Position numbers and translations under genes: made by a program
In this document: piece after piece, positions 17,147 to 26,147 of the stretch
Layout: every line of letters begins with the position of its first letter
Numbering within the stretch: the first letter of the stretch is position 1
Origin: Phycisphaerales bacterium UBA2421
GTDB lineage: Bacteria; Planctomycetota; Phycisphaerae; Tepidisphaerales; Tepidisphaeraceae
Direction of reading: 5' to 3'
Length of the DNA: 38,170 bases
Assembly: GCA_002343075.1 (NCBI GenBank)
Contig: DDRH01000040.1
Span: 4,232 to 42,401, forward strand
Notes under the pieces: model-generated
Seen by the model: only the letters and a program-made list of their open reading frames with translations
Databases searched by the model: none
Told to the model about the DNA's origin: nothing

Positions 17147-17233
17147 AACCACCAAGAACACCAAGTGCACCAAGAGGATTGAACCTTTTGCCGCCAATCA
17201 TTTTTTGTCATTTGCTTTGTGGTCTTCGCGGCT
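17147..17233. repeat. dispersed CCACCAAG-type intergenic repeat
   Basis: The spacer between the SPFH and zinc-ribbon genes holds AACCACCAAGAACACCAAG (17148-17166) followed by another CACCAAGAGG. Its right end, CTTTGTGGTCTTCGCGG (17215-17231), forms imperfect complements to the left. The same CCACCAAG core occurs at 27080-27158 as a clear palindrome. Confidence 0.5.
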
Positions 17234-17256
17234 TTTCGACCGTGCTTTAATCTGAC

Positions 17257-18351
17257 ATGCAGCCCCAGTTAAAAGAACGCCAATTCCCCTGCGGGCAATG
17301 CGGGGCGATGCTTGAGTTTGATCCGGGCACGACTTCGCTGAAATGTGTCTATTGTGGATGGCTCAACGAGATCGCCGCCAGTGCCGGCGATGCGATACAG
17401 GAACTGGACCTGCAGGCGCATCTGCGGCAGCTTCAGAGCAACGCGAGCGTGATCGAGGCGCTGTTGGTTCGTTGCAACGGCTGTGGTGCCGAGCAGACCA
17501 TGAAGCAAGGCATCACCGCGGCCGAATGTGTGTTTTGTGGCAAAGCGATTGTGGCGCAGGCGGTCAGCAAACGGCTGATCAAGCCGCAGTCGCTCTTGCC
17601 GTTTCACATCACGCACCAGCAGGCGGCCGACAGCTTCAAGAAGTGGATTCATTCCCGCTGGTTTGCACCCGGCGCGCTCAAGCGGAATGCCGACCGGCAG
17701 CGCATCACCGGTAGCTATATCCCGTCGTGGACGTTTGACAGCGACACCACCACTCCCTACCGCGGGCAGCGTGGAGAAGACTACTGGGAAACGCAGACAT
17801 ATCAGACGATGGAAAACGGCCGGCGCGTCACCCGCACGCGGCAGGTCCGCAAGACCCGCTGGTATCCGGCCAGCGGGACGATTCGCCACTTTTTTGACGA
17901 TGTGCTCGTGCTGGCGACCACATCGCTTCCCAAGGGCTACGGCGAGGAACTCGAACCCTGGGACCTGACCAACCTCGTCCCGTTTGATGAGCGATACCTC
18001 AGCGGCTTTATCGCAGAAGCCTATCATGTCGATCTGCCGCAGGGATGGCAGACCGGCACCGTCATCATGGATCAAGCCGTGCAGAGCATGATCCGCCGCG
18101 ACATCGGCGGCGATCATCAGCGCATCGACTGGTACCAGACCTCGCACCGCAGCATGACCTTTAAGCACATTCTCCTGCCCGTCTGGATCAGCGCCTACAA
18201 CTATCACAACCGCGGCTTTCAGTTCCTGGTCAATGGCCGGACCGGCGAGGTGCAGGGCCAGCGGCCGTATAGCGCCGTCAAGATCGCGCTATTTGTAATG
18301 ACGATTGTCGCGGTGGTCGGTGCAATTGTTTACATCGCACAACACCAGTGA
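17257..18351 (+). CDS. double zinc-ribbon membrane protein (YdjG-like)
   Basis: 364 residues. Two zinc ribbons open the protein: Cys12/Cys15 with Cys30/Cys33, and Cys73/Cys76 with Cys91/Cys94. A beta-rich middle domain carries FPxH-type features (LLPFHITHQQAADSFKKW, SYIPSWTFD) typical of TFIIB-zinc-ribbon membrane proteins. A single C-terminal membrane helix (about 340-361, IALFVMTIVAVVGAIVYIA) anchors it. In Bacillus the related YdjG pairs with the SPFH protein YdjI, and here the pair is conserved in the opposite order. The zinc-ribbon part should face the cytoplasm. The gene overlaps the next one by GTGA, suggesting translational coupling. No Shine-Dalgarno sequence is seen before the ATG at 17257. 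Confidence 0.85.
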   Translation: MQPQLKERQFPCGQCGAMLEFDPGTTSLKCVYCGWLNEIAASAGDAIQELDLQAHLRQLQSNASVIEALLVRCNGCGAEQTMKQGITAAECVFCGKAIVAQAVSKRLIKPQSLLPFHITHQQAADSFKKWIHSRWFAPGALKRNADRQRITGSYIPSWTFDSDTTTPYRGQRGEDYWETQTYQTMENGRRVTRTRQVRKTRWYPASGTIRHFFDDVLVLATTSLPKGYGEELEPWDLTNLVPFDERYLSGFIAEAYHVDLPQGWQTGTVIMDQAVQSMIRRDIGGDHQRIDWYQTSHRSMTFKHILLPVWISAYNYHNRGFQFLVNGRTGEVQGQRPYSAVKIALFVMTIVAVVGAIVYIAQHQ

Positions 18352-19265
18352 CCACCCTCGCGCACATCTCCGATCTCCACTTCGGCAGGATCGACCCCGC
18401 GGCCGTCGAGCCGCTCATCGACGACTTGTTTCAGTTGAAGCCCGACCTGATCGTGATCAGCGGCGATCTCACCCAGCGGGCGCGCCAGGGGCAGTATCAA
18501 GATGCCCGGCGGCTGCTGGAGCGGATGCCTATTCCTCAGATTATTGTTCCGGGCAACCATGACGTACCGCTCTTTAGTGTTCTTCGTCGAAGTTTCGATC
18601 CGTATGGCCGGTTTCGGCAGTTCATCACTGGTGACGAATATCCTGAGTTTGAAAACGGCGATGTTCACATCGTCGGCATCAACACCGCCTGCCGCCTCGC
18701 CCCGCGGCTGGGCGGATTCTGGAAAGACGGCAAAATTCGTCCGAGGCATCTGAAGGCGCTGGAACGAATTTTTGGTGCAGTTTCTTCCCCACCCTGTGCT
18801 CAAGGAGGGGGCAAGGGGAAGGGTTCTTTCGTGGCAACGAATGTTCAAGCGCACGAATCACCCTCCCCCCAACCCCCTCCCGGAGTATCAGGAGGGGGAG
18901 TTGAGACACCCATTCGCATCCTCGTCGCGCACCATCCCTTTATCGAACCGCCCGGCGGGCATCGGCACGGCACGATTCATGGCGGCGGGCGGGCTGTGTT
19001 GAGCCTTGAGCGATTGGGGATCAATCTCATCCTCGGCGGGCACATTCACCTGAGCTATCACGGCGACCTGCGCCGGAAGTACCCTCAACTCCCGCGGGCA
19101 ATCATCAACGTGCTGGCAGGAAGCGCCACCAGCACCCGCCGGCGCGAGGCGCATTGCGCTTACAACGTGCTGCGCGTGGGCAACCGAGTGTGTACACTGT
19201 CGGTGCGGCGGCTGATGGGCACGCAGTGGGTCGCCAGTGACGAGCTTGGCTTGGCGATTTCCTGA
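18348..19265 (+). CDS. calcineurin-like metallophosphoesterase with in-frame repeat insertion
   Basis: 305 residues starting at GTG 18348, overlapping the stop of the zinc-ribbon gene. The metal-site motifs are complete: ISDLHFG (7-13), VISGDLTQRA, PGNHDVP, AHHPF and GGHIHL. This points to a cyclic nucleotide or other phosphodiester hydrolase of the CpdA/Icc type, in the cytoplasm. Between GNHD and AHHPF, about residues 145-187 are a Gly/Pro/Ser-rich insert (SSPPCAQGGGKGKGSF ... ESPSPQPPPGVSGGGVET) not expected in the family. It is encoded by GC-rich palindromes at 18784-18901, one shared with gltD. The insert probably forms a disordered loop and the active site is otherwise intact. The substrate is not known. 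Confidence 0.88.
   Translation: MTTLAHISDLHFGRIDPAAVEPLIDDLFQLKPDLIVISGDLTQRARQGQYQDARRLLERMPIPQIIVPGNHDVPLFSVLRRSFDPYGRFRQFITGDEYPEFENGDVHIVGINTACRLAPRLGGFWKDGKIRPRHLKALERIFGAVSSPPCAQGGGKGKGSFVATNVQAHESPSPQPPPGVSGGGVETPIRILVAHHPFIEPPGGHRHGTIHGGGRAVLSLERLGINLILGGHIHLSYHGDLRRKYPQLPRAIINVLAGSATSTRRREAHCAYNVLRVGNRVCTLSVRRLMGTQWVASDELGLAIS
18784..18901. repeat. GC-rich palindromic repeat inserted in the metallophosphoesterase gene
   Basis: Two adjacent hairpins. The first pairs CTTCCCC at 18784-18790 with GGGGAAG at 18815-18821. The second pairs CTCCCCC at 18863-18869 with GGGGGAG at 18894-18900. The 41 bases at 18861-18901 match 27902-27942 in gltD with three differences. Both copies are read in the same frame as PSPQPxPGxxGGGV. 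Confidence 0.8.
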
Positions 19266-19282
19266 TTCAGTGGAACGAACCG

Positions 19283-19918
19283 ATGCTGACCACGACGGAG
19301 TACGATCATTGGCTTGCAGTCGCCCGCAGACACACGCATCGGGCTGATGAAGCGGCAGACCTGCTGCACAACGCGCTCATCGCCGCGATGCGCGCTGGCC
19401 GGCGCGACTTCGCCAGCGCCGCGACTGCGGCTTGGTTCACCGGCGTCATTCGCAACCTTGCAAAGATGGATGCCCGCTCCGCAGTGCGGAGAAAATCGAG
19501 AGAGGCGAACCACCCCCCGCCCGCGGAAGCCGTGGCGTCCTCGACCGACGAGGTGCAGGCCTGGATGAACGCCGTCGCCGCGCTTCCCACGGGCGCGCGG
19601 ACGGTTGCCGTGCTCGCGCTGCATGGGCTAGACCGCAAAGAGATTGCCCATGTCCTGCGGCTAACCGATGCGTCGCTGCGACAACGGCTTACCTCCATCC
19701 GCAAGGCGATGCACCTAATCGATGCGTCGGCGCTCCCGCAGGCGGTGCCGAATCTTCGGTCGACCTTCGGTACTCAACTCGAACTCGGTCTGCTCCGGCG
19801 GTCATTGCTGGCGATCCTGCAGCATGAAGGGGACATCGGCACCCACGACCCCGACGGACATCTGATCGTCCTGACCCGCGCCGGCTCACAAAAGCCGATG
19901 CGGCGGCAACAAGATTGA
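19283..19918 (+). CDS. ECF-like sigma-70 family factor
   Basis: 211 residues. The region 2-like part is about 10-75 (RADEAADLLHNALIAAMRAG, WFTGVIRNLAKMDARSAVRR). The region 4-like part is about 92-140 (LPTGARTVAVLALHGLDRKE, IAHVLRLTDASLRQRLTSIR), with a helix-turn-helix. Region 2 is short and region 4 is followed by about 60 extra residues. No anti-sigma gene is adjacent. It starts 17 bases after the metallophosphoesterase gene and could be co-transcribed with it. A function as an extracytoplasmic-function-type regulator is inferred from the domain order; promoter targets are unknown. Confidence 0.8.
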   Translation: MLTTTEYDHWLAVARRHTHRADEAADLLHNALIAAMRAGRRDFASAATAAWFTGVIRNLAKMDARSAVRRKSREANHPPPAEAVASSTDEVQAWMNAVAALPTGARTVAVLALHGLDRKEIAHVLRLTDASLRQRLTSIRKAMHLIDASALPQAVPNLRSTFGTQLELGLLRRSLLAILQHEGDIGTHDPDGHLIVLTRAGSQKPMRRQQD

Positions 19919-19951
19919 AAGTAGACTTGTATCTTCGAAAGGAACCAGAGC

Positions 19952-20350
19952 ATGGCAACCAGTCTCAAAATCGGCGCGATTGTCTATCGAGTGTCTGACC
20001 TGAAGCGGTCGGAACAGTTTTACCGTGAGTCGCTTGGGATCGACTTGCGCGTCTTGCCGCTTGATGAAAAGGAGAAAGAAGAGGGGCACGAAGGGGAGTC
20101 TTTTATGATGGGCGACGTGGGCGATATCACGCTGGTATTCTTCCAGGGGAAGGACAAGCCGGGCGCGACACCGGTGATTGTCTTCAGCCTGCCCGAAGGC
20201 GGCATCGATGCCGCCGCCGAGGGGCTGGCTCGGCGGGGGGTGTCGATCGTTACGCCCGTGAGCGAAGCCCCCGGCGGCTGGAGCTTCGACTTCAACGACC
20301 CCGATGGGCACGCGTGGAGCTACTACCAGAGCAAAGATAAGCCGCGATGA
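19952..20350 (+). CDS. VOC (glyoxalase/bleomycin resistance-like) family protein
   Basis: 132 residues with AAAGGAACC upstream of the ATG. The pattern of a vicinal-oxygen-chelate protein is clear: IGAIVYRVSDLKRSEQFYRE at the N-terminus and SFDFNDPDGHAWSYYQ at the C-terminus, with two beta-alpha-beta-beta-beta halves. Glu59-type and His positions could bind a metal, but the metal set is not certain. Family members include lyases, dioxygenases and antibiotic-binding proteins, so no specific reaction is assigned. It lies between the sigma factor gene and the long leader of gltB. Confidence 0.85.
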   Translation: MATSLKIGAIVYRVSDLKRSEQFYRESLGIDLRVLPLDEKEKEEGHEGESFMMGDVGDITLVFFQGKDKPGATPVIVFSLPEGGIDAAAEGLARRGVSIVTPVSEAPGGWSFDFNDPDGHAWSYYQSKDKPR

Positions 20351-20443
20351 CGGGTTTCACTCGCACCTCAGCAGTGTCGTTCGGCGTGACAAGCACCCCA
20401 CCACCTTTCCCGTCGGTGAGAATTCCATAGCGTGGCCCGACCC

Positions 20444-20457
20444 TTGCATGGTATACT
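20444..20457 (+). promoter_or_regulatory. extended -10 promoter for gltB
   Basis: TGGTATACT (20449-20457) gives an extended -10 element, TG-N-TATACT, close to consensus. No good -35 hexamer lies 17 bases upstream, as is usual for extended -10 promoters. Transcription from near 20464 would give a leader of about 210 bases before gltB. Confidence 0.5.
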
Positions 20458-20465
20458 CTTAACAA

Positions 20466-20536
20466 GGTGATTGGGCCGCACTTTTTGCCTAAGATTTAGG
20501 CAATCGGTGCTTTACACACCTGTTTTTTGCCCGATC
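20466..20536 (+). promoter_or_regulatory. structured leader upstream of gltB
   Basis: The leader contains a perfect 8-bp hairpin, TTGCCTAA at 20485-20492 with 20496-20503 and a GAT loop, enclosed by GCAC (20478-20481) pairing with GTGC (20507-20510). A T-run (20524-20529) follows 13 bases later. ATTGGGC (20470-20476) can also pair with GCCCGAT (20530-20536) with one G-U, giving an alternative fold. The layout suggests a possible attenuator or regulatory leader. It does not match a riboswitch class I know. Confidence 0.4.
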
Positions 20537-20673
20537 ATTGAGCAAGCTTTCCGTCGTTGGTCACCCCGGCGACGGTCATACGAGGGCGCCGTCTACCTGC
20601 TGCGTCTAAGTGCTTGCTGGTTTTGCATTTACGTTACTATCACCGCGCCCTTTTCCTGAACGGATGTCGCATC

Positions 20674-23600
20674 ATGGATGCCTCTGGTCAACGTCGATTC
20701 TCCGGACTTCCGCCTCAGGTGGGGCTTTACCACCCTGCCTTCGAGCACGATGCCTGCGGGGTGGGCTTTATCTGTCATATTCGGGGCAAGGCGTCGCATC
20801 GGATTGTCAATGATGCCCTGCAGATGCTGGAAAACATGGAACACCGCGGTGCCTGTGGATGCGAGGCTGATTCCGGCGACGGCGCGGGAATTATGGTTTC
20901 CATGCCCGATCGGTTTTTCAGAAAAGAGGCCGCAAAATGGGGCTTTAAGCTCCCCAAGGCCGGGGAGTATGCCGTCGCCATGTGCATGCTGCCCAAGGAC
21001 CTTGTGGCGCGCGAAGAGGGGCAGAAAATTCTCGAAAACACCGCGCAGAGCTACGGCATGAAAGTGCTCGGCTGGCGAGATGTCCCCACCAACGAAGCCT
21101 TTGTCGGGCCGACACCGAAGACCGTCGAGCCGCGCATGCGACAGTGCTTCATTGGCATGGACGAACGGTTCTACAACCGCGGCGACTTTAACCGCCGGCT
21201 TTACCTCGTCCGCCAGCGGACCGAAAACCAGATCGAATACGGCAATGTTCACCCTGATAACAAGGAAATCTTCTACATCAGCGTGATGAGCACCAACCGA
21301 ATCGTCTACAAGGGCATGCTCACCGCGGCGCAGCTGCGACGGTACTACCCCGATCTGGCCGACAAGGAGTTTCAGAGCCATTTTGCGGTCGTGCATTCAC
21401 GATTCAGCACCAATACGTTCCCAAGCTGGCGGCTCGCGCAGCCGTTTCGATATCTGGCGCACAACGGCGAAATCAACACACTGCGCGGCAATCGCAACTG
21501 GATGCGCGCCCGCACGGGCAGCCTGGAAAGCGAGACCTTCGGCGACGAGCTGCGCAAGATGGTCCCCATTCTGGGCGAAACCACTTCCGATTCGGCCACG
21601 CTGGACAACATGATCCAGTTTCTCACCGTCAATGGCAGGAGCCTGCCACACAGCGTGCTGATGGTGATTCCCGAAGCGTGGCAGAACAACGCCCAGATGG
21701 ACCCCGACCGAAGGGCCTACTACGAATATCACGCCTGCCTCATGGAACCATGGGACGGCCCGGCGAGCATCGCGTTTACCAACGGCGAACTGATCGGCGC
21801 CGTGCTCGACCGAAACGGGCTGCGCCCCAGCCGCTACTACGTCACCAAGGATGAACTGGTCATCATGTCCAGCGAAGTTGGTGCGGTCACCGTCAAGCCG
21901 GAAGACGTCGCCCAGAAATGGCGGCTCCAGCCGGGCAAGATCTTTCTTGTCGATACCAAGGAAGGCCGTATCGTTGATGATCAGGAGATCAAAGATGAAC
22001 TGGTAGACAGAAGGCCGTGGCGCAAATGGCTGGTGGAGAATCTGGTGGAGTTGGATTCGTTGCCGGCTCCGCAACGCCGAGAGCGGAAAACGGATGGCCG
22101 AGAGCAGAAGTCGGGCGCTCCGCTATCAGCTGCCGGTTCCCCGCTGCTTCACCTCCAACACGCCTTCGGTTACACCACCGAAGACCTGAAGCTTCTGATG
22201 ACGCCGATGGCAGTCACCGGGCAGGAGGCACTGGGGTCGATGGGGACCGACACCCCGCTGGCCTGCTTGAGCGATAAGCCGCAACTGCTTTACAACTATT
22301 TCAAGCAACTCTTTGCACAGGTGACCAACCCCCCGCTGGATGCCATTCGGGAAGAGTTGGTGACATCGCTCTACACCTACCTCGGCCGCGAGAGCAATCT
22401 GCTGGAAGAATCGCCGGAGCATTGCCACCTCGTCAAGCTCAAGACGCCGATCATCAGCAACGCCGACCTGGAGAAACTAAGCAGAATCAACGTCGGCGAG
22501 TTGCGTGCCATGACCTTGCCGATGCTTTTCCCCGTGGACGAGGGGGAAGCGGGCCTCGAACGCGCGCTGGAACGGCTTATGGATCAAGCCGCCGAAGCGG
22601 TGGCCGATGGCGCGTCGATCCTCATCCTCTCCGACCGCGGGGTGAGTGCCGAAGCTGCGCCCATTCCGGCACTGCTTGCCACGGCGGCGGTGCATCATCA
22701 TCTCATTCGCCAGGGCACACGCACGCAGGCCGGGCTGGTCATCGAGACCGCAGAGGCGCGCGAGGCGCATCACTTCTGCTGTCTCATCGGCTACGGCGCG
22801 GGCGCCGTAAATCCGTATCTGGCCTTTGAGACGATCGCCGACCTGGAAAAAAATGGCATGTTGCCCGAGGGTCTCACCTTCGACAGTGCCAAGAAGAACT
22901 ATATCAAGGCCGCTAACAAGGCGATTCTCAAAGTCGCCAGCAAGATGGGCATCAGCACGGTGCAGAGCTATCGCGGGGCGCAGATCTTTGAAGCGATCGG
23001 TATCGGCAAGGCCGTAATCGATCGATACTTCACCAACACGGCCAGCCGGATTAACGGTATCGACCTCGGCCTGATCGCGCAGGAGACGCTCGCGCGTCAC
23101 CGCAGGGCATTTCCGCCGATCGATGTACACGAACCCGTGCTGGACACCGGCGGGCAGTATCAGTGGCGCCGCGACGGTGAATATCACATGTACAACCCCG
23201 ACGTGGTGGCAAAACTGCAACACGCGGTCCGGCTCCAGGTGAATGGCTCGCCACTCGCCGATGCCCCGCTGTCGGCAAACGCTGCGTCGATCACACCCAG
23301 TTCCCCTTTCCGCGACGGCCCGGGGTTCAAGGTCTTTAAGGAGTATGCGCAGCTTTTGAATGACCAGTCGCGGCAAAGGTCAGTCTTGCGCGGGTTGCTG
23401 GAGTTCCGGAAAGACCTGACTTCGCCGATCGCGCTGACCGATGTCGAACCGGCGAGCGAAATCGTCAAGCGGTTTGCCACGGGCGCGATGAGCCTCGGCA
23501 GCATCAGCACCGAGGTGCACGAAACGCTCGCCGTCGCCATGAACCGCATCGGCGGGAAGTCCAACACCGGTGAAGGCGGCGAAGACCCCCGCCGGTTCAA

Positions 23601-25383
23601 ACCCGACGATAACGGCGATCGTCGGCGCAGCGCCATCAAGCAGGTGGCTTCGGCGCGCTTCGGCGTGACGGCTGAATACCTGGCCAACGCCGATGAGATT
23701 CAGATCAAGATGGCCCAGGGTGCCAAACCCGGCGAAGGCGGACAGCTTCCCGGGCACAAGGTCGATGCCTACATCGGCAAGCTTCGCCACAGCACCCCCG
23801 GCGTGGGCCTCATCTCTCCGCCGCCGCACCATGATATTTATTCGATCGAAGATCTGGCGCAACTCATTCACGATTTGAAGAACGCCAACCCGTCGGCGCG
23901 CATCAGCGTGAAACTGGTGAGCGAGGTCGGCGTCGGCACTATCGCTGCCGGCGTGGCCAAGGCCAAGGCCGACCACATTCTCATCAGCGGCGATTCGGGC
24001 GGCACTGGCGCGTCTCCCCTGACTTCAATCAAACACTGCGGCTTGCCCTGGGAACTCGGCCTCGCCGAAACGCAGCAAGTGCTTGTGATGAATGGGCTTA
24101 GAAGCCGCGTGCGCATTCAAACTGACGGGCAGATCAAAACCGGCCGCGATGCCGCCATCGGCTTCCTTCTCGGCGCCGAAGAGATTGGCTTCAGCACCGC
24201 CCCGCTCATCGCCGCTGGCTGCGTGATGATGCGCGTCTGCCACCTGAACACCTGCCCCGTTGGCATTGCCACGCAAGACCCGGAATTGCGAAAGAAGTTC
24301 GCCGGCAAGCCGGAACACGTCGTCAACTTCATGTTCTTCATCGCTGAAGAATTGCGCGAGATCATGGCGGAACTGGGCTTCCGCACGGTCGATGAAATGG
24401 TGGGCCGGGTTGATGTGCTGAAACTTGCCGACGTCAGTAACCATTGGAAGGCCAGGCACATCGATCTTTCGCCGATTCTTCACCAGCCGGCGCTTCGCGA
24501 GGGTGATACCCGCCATTGCACGACGAAGCAGGATCATGGCTTGGAAGCGTCGCTCGATCACACCCGGCTGCTAGGCATCGCCCGCCCGGCCATCGACCGC
24601 GGGGAACGGGTGACGGCTGCGGTGGAGATCAAGAACACGCATCGCGCCGTTGGCGCGACGCTGAGTGGGCAGATCGCCAGAAAATATGGCAACACCGGCC
24701 TGCCGGACAACACCATTCACCTGAAGTTTAATGGATCAGCAGGGCAAAGCTTCGGCGCGTTTCTGGCGCGCGGCGTGACGCTGGAACTCGAAGGCGACGC
24801 CAATGATTATGTCGGCAAAGGTTGCGCCGGTGGAACCATCATCATCTATCCTCCGGGCAAGAGCGATTTTCTGGCCGAACAGAACATCATCGCAGGCAAT
24901 GTCATCGGCTATGGCGCTACCGGCGGGGAGATTTTCCTCAACGGCGTCGTCGGTGAACGGTTTTGCGTCCGCAATAGCGGTGCCACGGCGGTGGTGGAGG
25001 GCGTTGGCGATCACGGCTGCGAATATATGACCGGCGGCAGGGTCGTCGTTCTCGGCCAGACCGGCCGCAATTTCGCCGCGGGAATGTCTGGTGGGATTGC
25101 CTATGTGTTTGATGAGCACGACACTTTTGCAAAACTCTGCAACACAGAAATGGTCGCCCTTGAAGAACTGACCGAAGACGATGCTGCGTTCGTGAAATCG
25201 CTCGTTGAAAGGCATCACGCTCACACCCGGAGCAAGCGCGCCCGCGACATCCTCGACCGCTGGAAATCGAGCGTGCCCCGGTTCCGTAAAGTGATGCCGA
25301 CCGACTACCGCAGGGTGCTCGAAGCGCAGACGACATCAGGCGAGTCATCCGCGGGGCGGAAAGTGCCGTTGGTGGTCAAGTGA
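20674..25383 (+). CDS. gltB: glutamate synthase, large (alpha) subunit
   Basis: Makes glutamate from glutamine and 2-oxoglutarate, together with GltD. The start at 20674 gives 1569 residues; the frame is open from 20557, but the family begins near the HDACGVGFI segment, where Cys28 becomes the N-terminal nucleophile after removal of 27 residues. Seen in order are the class II glutamine amidotransferase domain ([14 protein letters not shown]), the central domain, the FMN-binding synthase domain ([14 protein letters not shown]), the 3Fe-4S cysteines ([12 protein letters not shown]) and the C-terminal beta-helix domain ([13 protein letters not shown]). Family length and all key motifs are intact. 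The linker near 460-495 ([19 protein letters not shown]) is unusually basic. gltD lies 1.8 kb downstream, after three unrelated genes. Confidence 0.96.
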   Translation: MDASGQRRFSGLPPQVGLYHPAFEHDACGVGFICHIRGKASHRIVNDALQMLENMEHRGACGCEADSGDGAGIMVSMPDRFFRKEAAKWGFKLPKAGEYAVAMCMLPKDLVAREEGQKILENTAQSYGMKVLGWRDVPTNEAFVGPTPKTVEPRMRQCFIGMDERFYNRGDFNRRLYLVRQRTENQIEYGNVHPDNKEIFYISVMSTNRIVYKGMLTAAQLRRYYPDLADKEFQSHFAVVHSRFSTNTFPSWRLAQPFRYLAHNGEINTLRGNRNWMRARTGSLESETFGDELRKMVPILGETTSDSATLDNMIQFLTVNGRSLPHSVLMVIPEAWQNNAQMDPDRRAYYEYHACLMEPWDGPASIAFTNGELIGAVLDRNGLRPSRYYVTKDELVIMSSEVGAVTVKPEDVAQKWRLQPGKIFLVDTKEGRIVDDQEIKDELVDRRPWRKWLVENLVELDSLPAPQRRERKTDGREQKSGAPLSAAGSPLLHLQHAFGYTTEDLKLLMTPMAVTGQEALGSMGTDTPLACLSDKPQLLYNYFKQLFAQVTNPPLDAIREELVTSLYTYLGRESNLLEESPEHCHLVKLKTPIISNADLEKLSRINVGELRAMTLPMLFPVDEGEAGLERALERLMDQAAEAVADGASILILSDRGVSAEAAPIPALLATAAVHHHLIRQGTRTQAGLVIETAEAREAHHFCCLIGYGAGAVNPYLAFETIADLEKNGMLPEGLTFDSAKKNYIKAANKAILKVASKMGISTVQSYRGAQIFEAIGIGKAVIDRYFTNTASRINGIDLGLIAQETLARHRRAFPPIDVHEPVLDTGGQYQWRRDGEYHMYNPDVVAKLQHAVRLQVNGSPLADAPLSANAASITPSSPFRDGPGFKVFKEYAQLLNDQSRQRSVLRGLLEFRKDLTSPIALTDVEPASEIVKRFATGAMSLGSISTEVHETLAVAMNRIGGKSNTGEGGEDPRRFKPDDNGDRRRSAIKQVASARFGVTAEYLANADEIQIKMAQGAKPGEGGQLPGHKVDAYIGKLRHSTPGVGLISPPPHHDIYSIEDLAQLIHDLKNANPSARISVKLVSEVGVGTIAAGVAKAKADHILISGDSGGTGASPLTSIKHCGLPWELGLAETQQVLVMNGLRSRVRIQTDGQIKTGRDAAIGFLLGAEEIGFSTAPLIAAGCVMMRVCHLNTCPVGIATQDPELRKKFAGKPEHVVNFMFFIAEELREIMAELGFRTVDEMVGRVDVLKLADVSNHWKARHIDLSPILHQPALREGDTRHCTTKQDHGLEASLDHTRLLGIARPAIDRGERVTAAVEIKNTHRAVGATLSGQIARKYGNTGLPDNTIHLKFNGSAGQSFGAFLARGVTLELEGDANDYVGKGCAGGTIIIYPPGKSDFLAEQNIIAGNVIGYGATGGEIFLNGVVGERFCVRNSGATAVVEGVGDHGCEYMTGGRVVVLGQTGRNFAAGMSGGIAYVFDEHDTFAKLCNTEMVALEELTEDDAAFVKSLVERHHAHTRSKRARDILDRWKSSVPRFRKVMPTDYRRVLEAQTTSGESSAGRKVPLVVK

Positions 25384-25440
25384 TCAGGCGCGGGATAGCA
25401 ACGTTGGCTTCGTCGCCCAAGTCGGGAAGGAGATCAGATT

Positions 25441-25899
25441 GTGTCGCTATCCAAGCCGGGCGGCGAGATCAACGCGGATGTCTACTTTCAGGCTGCGCAG
25501 GACCATGCCAATTCGCTTGTGCGCCTGTATGAGGACAAGCAATATGTTCTGACAGTTTACGTTGCTGGGCTTGCAGCGGAATGTTTGATTCGCGCATTTC
25601 GCGCGAGAAAGGGTTTGCCGTTTCGTTCGGATCACCCGTTAATCGATTTGGCAAGGGAAGGCGGCTTCCCTGAGTTGGTTCCCTCTGTCCATCGTGCAGC
25701 TTTCGATGCCGCGCTGTCCAATTTAATCCTCCATTGGCGCAACAACCATCGTTTTCGCTCCAACGCGGCGTTGAAAAGGTTCTTTAAAGACTTGAAGCTG
25801 GATCGGCACATCAAGGGCGATTACCTCAAGGAAAATGCACGTCTGCTTTCCTCAAATGTGCTAGAATTAGCCGGTCTAGGAGTCATGAAATGGCGTTGA
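25441..25899 (+). CDS. HEPN-domain protein
   Basis: 152 residues starting at GTG 25441, with AAGGAG at 25427-25432. The helical HEPN pattern is visible: an N-terminal helix AAQDHANSLVRLYEDKQY, a second helix with YVAGLAAECLIRAFRARKG, and the conserved HWRNNHRF (98-105), followed by KGDYLKENARLL. The RNase-type HEPN motif is R-x4-6-H; here Arg100 and His103 are only two residues apart, so RNase activity is uncertain. The gene overlaps a small downstream gene by 10 bases, suggesting a functional pair. HEPN proteins often act in toxin-antitoxin or defence modules with a nucleotidyltransferase, but none is adjacent here. Role unknown. Confidence 0.7.
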   Translation: MSLSKPGGEINADVYFQAAQDHANSLVRLYEDKQYVLTVYVAGLAAECLIRAFRARKGLPFRSDHPLIDLAREGGFPELVPSVHRAAFDAALSNLILHWRNNHRFRSNAALKRFFKDLKLDRHIKGDYLKENARLLSSNVLELAGLGVMKWR

Positions 25900-26141
25900 T
25901 TGATGATGTAAAGAGAATACTGCAAGCTGGCTTTCCAGGCGCGAAGCTCGAACTAAAGTCGATCGCCAGCGGACGAGTTACCGGCGCACTGATCTGGGAC
26001 GGTTTCGATGCTTTGCCGCAGATTGATCGTCAATCTCGATTGCGCAAGGCGATCTCCGCTCTACCGGTCGATAAGCAACTCAAGGTTTCTTTGATCCTGA
26101 CACTCACCACAGATGAGAAAGCGTCGCTGGCCGCGGCGTGA
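25890..26141 (+). CDS. small partner protein of the HEPN gene, possibly BolA-like fold
   Basis: 83 residues starting inside the 3' end of the HEPN gene, with TAGGAG at about 25877-25882. The sequence has DVKRILQAGFPGAKLEL, then GALIWDGFDALPQIDRQSRL and VSLILTLTTDE. The order strand, helix containing an R-Q/R-H-like segment, strand and final TxxE is reminiscent of BolA proteins (class II KH fold), but a true BolA motif is not proven. The overlap and matched spacing imply translation with the HEPN protein. It could be its antitoxin or RNA-binding partner. That is inference only. Confidence 0.6.
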   Translation: MALIDDVKRILQAGFPGAKLELKSIASGRVTGALIWDGFDALPQIDRQSRLRKAISALPVDKQLKVSLILTLTTDEKASLAAA

Positions 26142-26147
26142 AAACAA

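Noticed and set aside
18784..18901. A CRISPR array or terminator
   Set aside because: There are only two imperfect hairpins, no regular spacers, and the region is translated in frame inside an enzyme gene.
25441..26141. A standard MNT/HEPN toxin-antitoxin system
   Set aside because: The partner has no nucleotidyltransferase motif and the HEPN catalytic spacing is not canonical.
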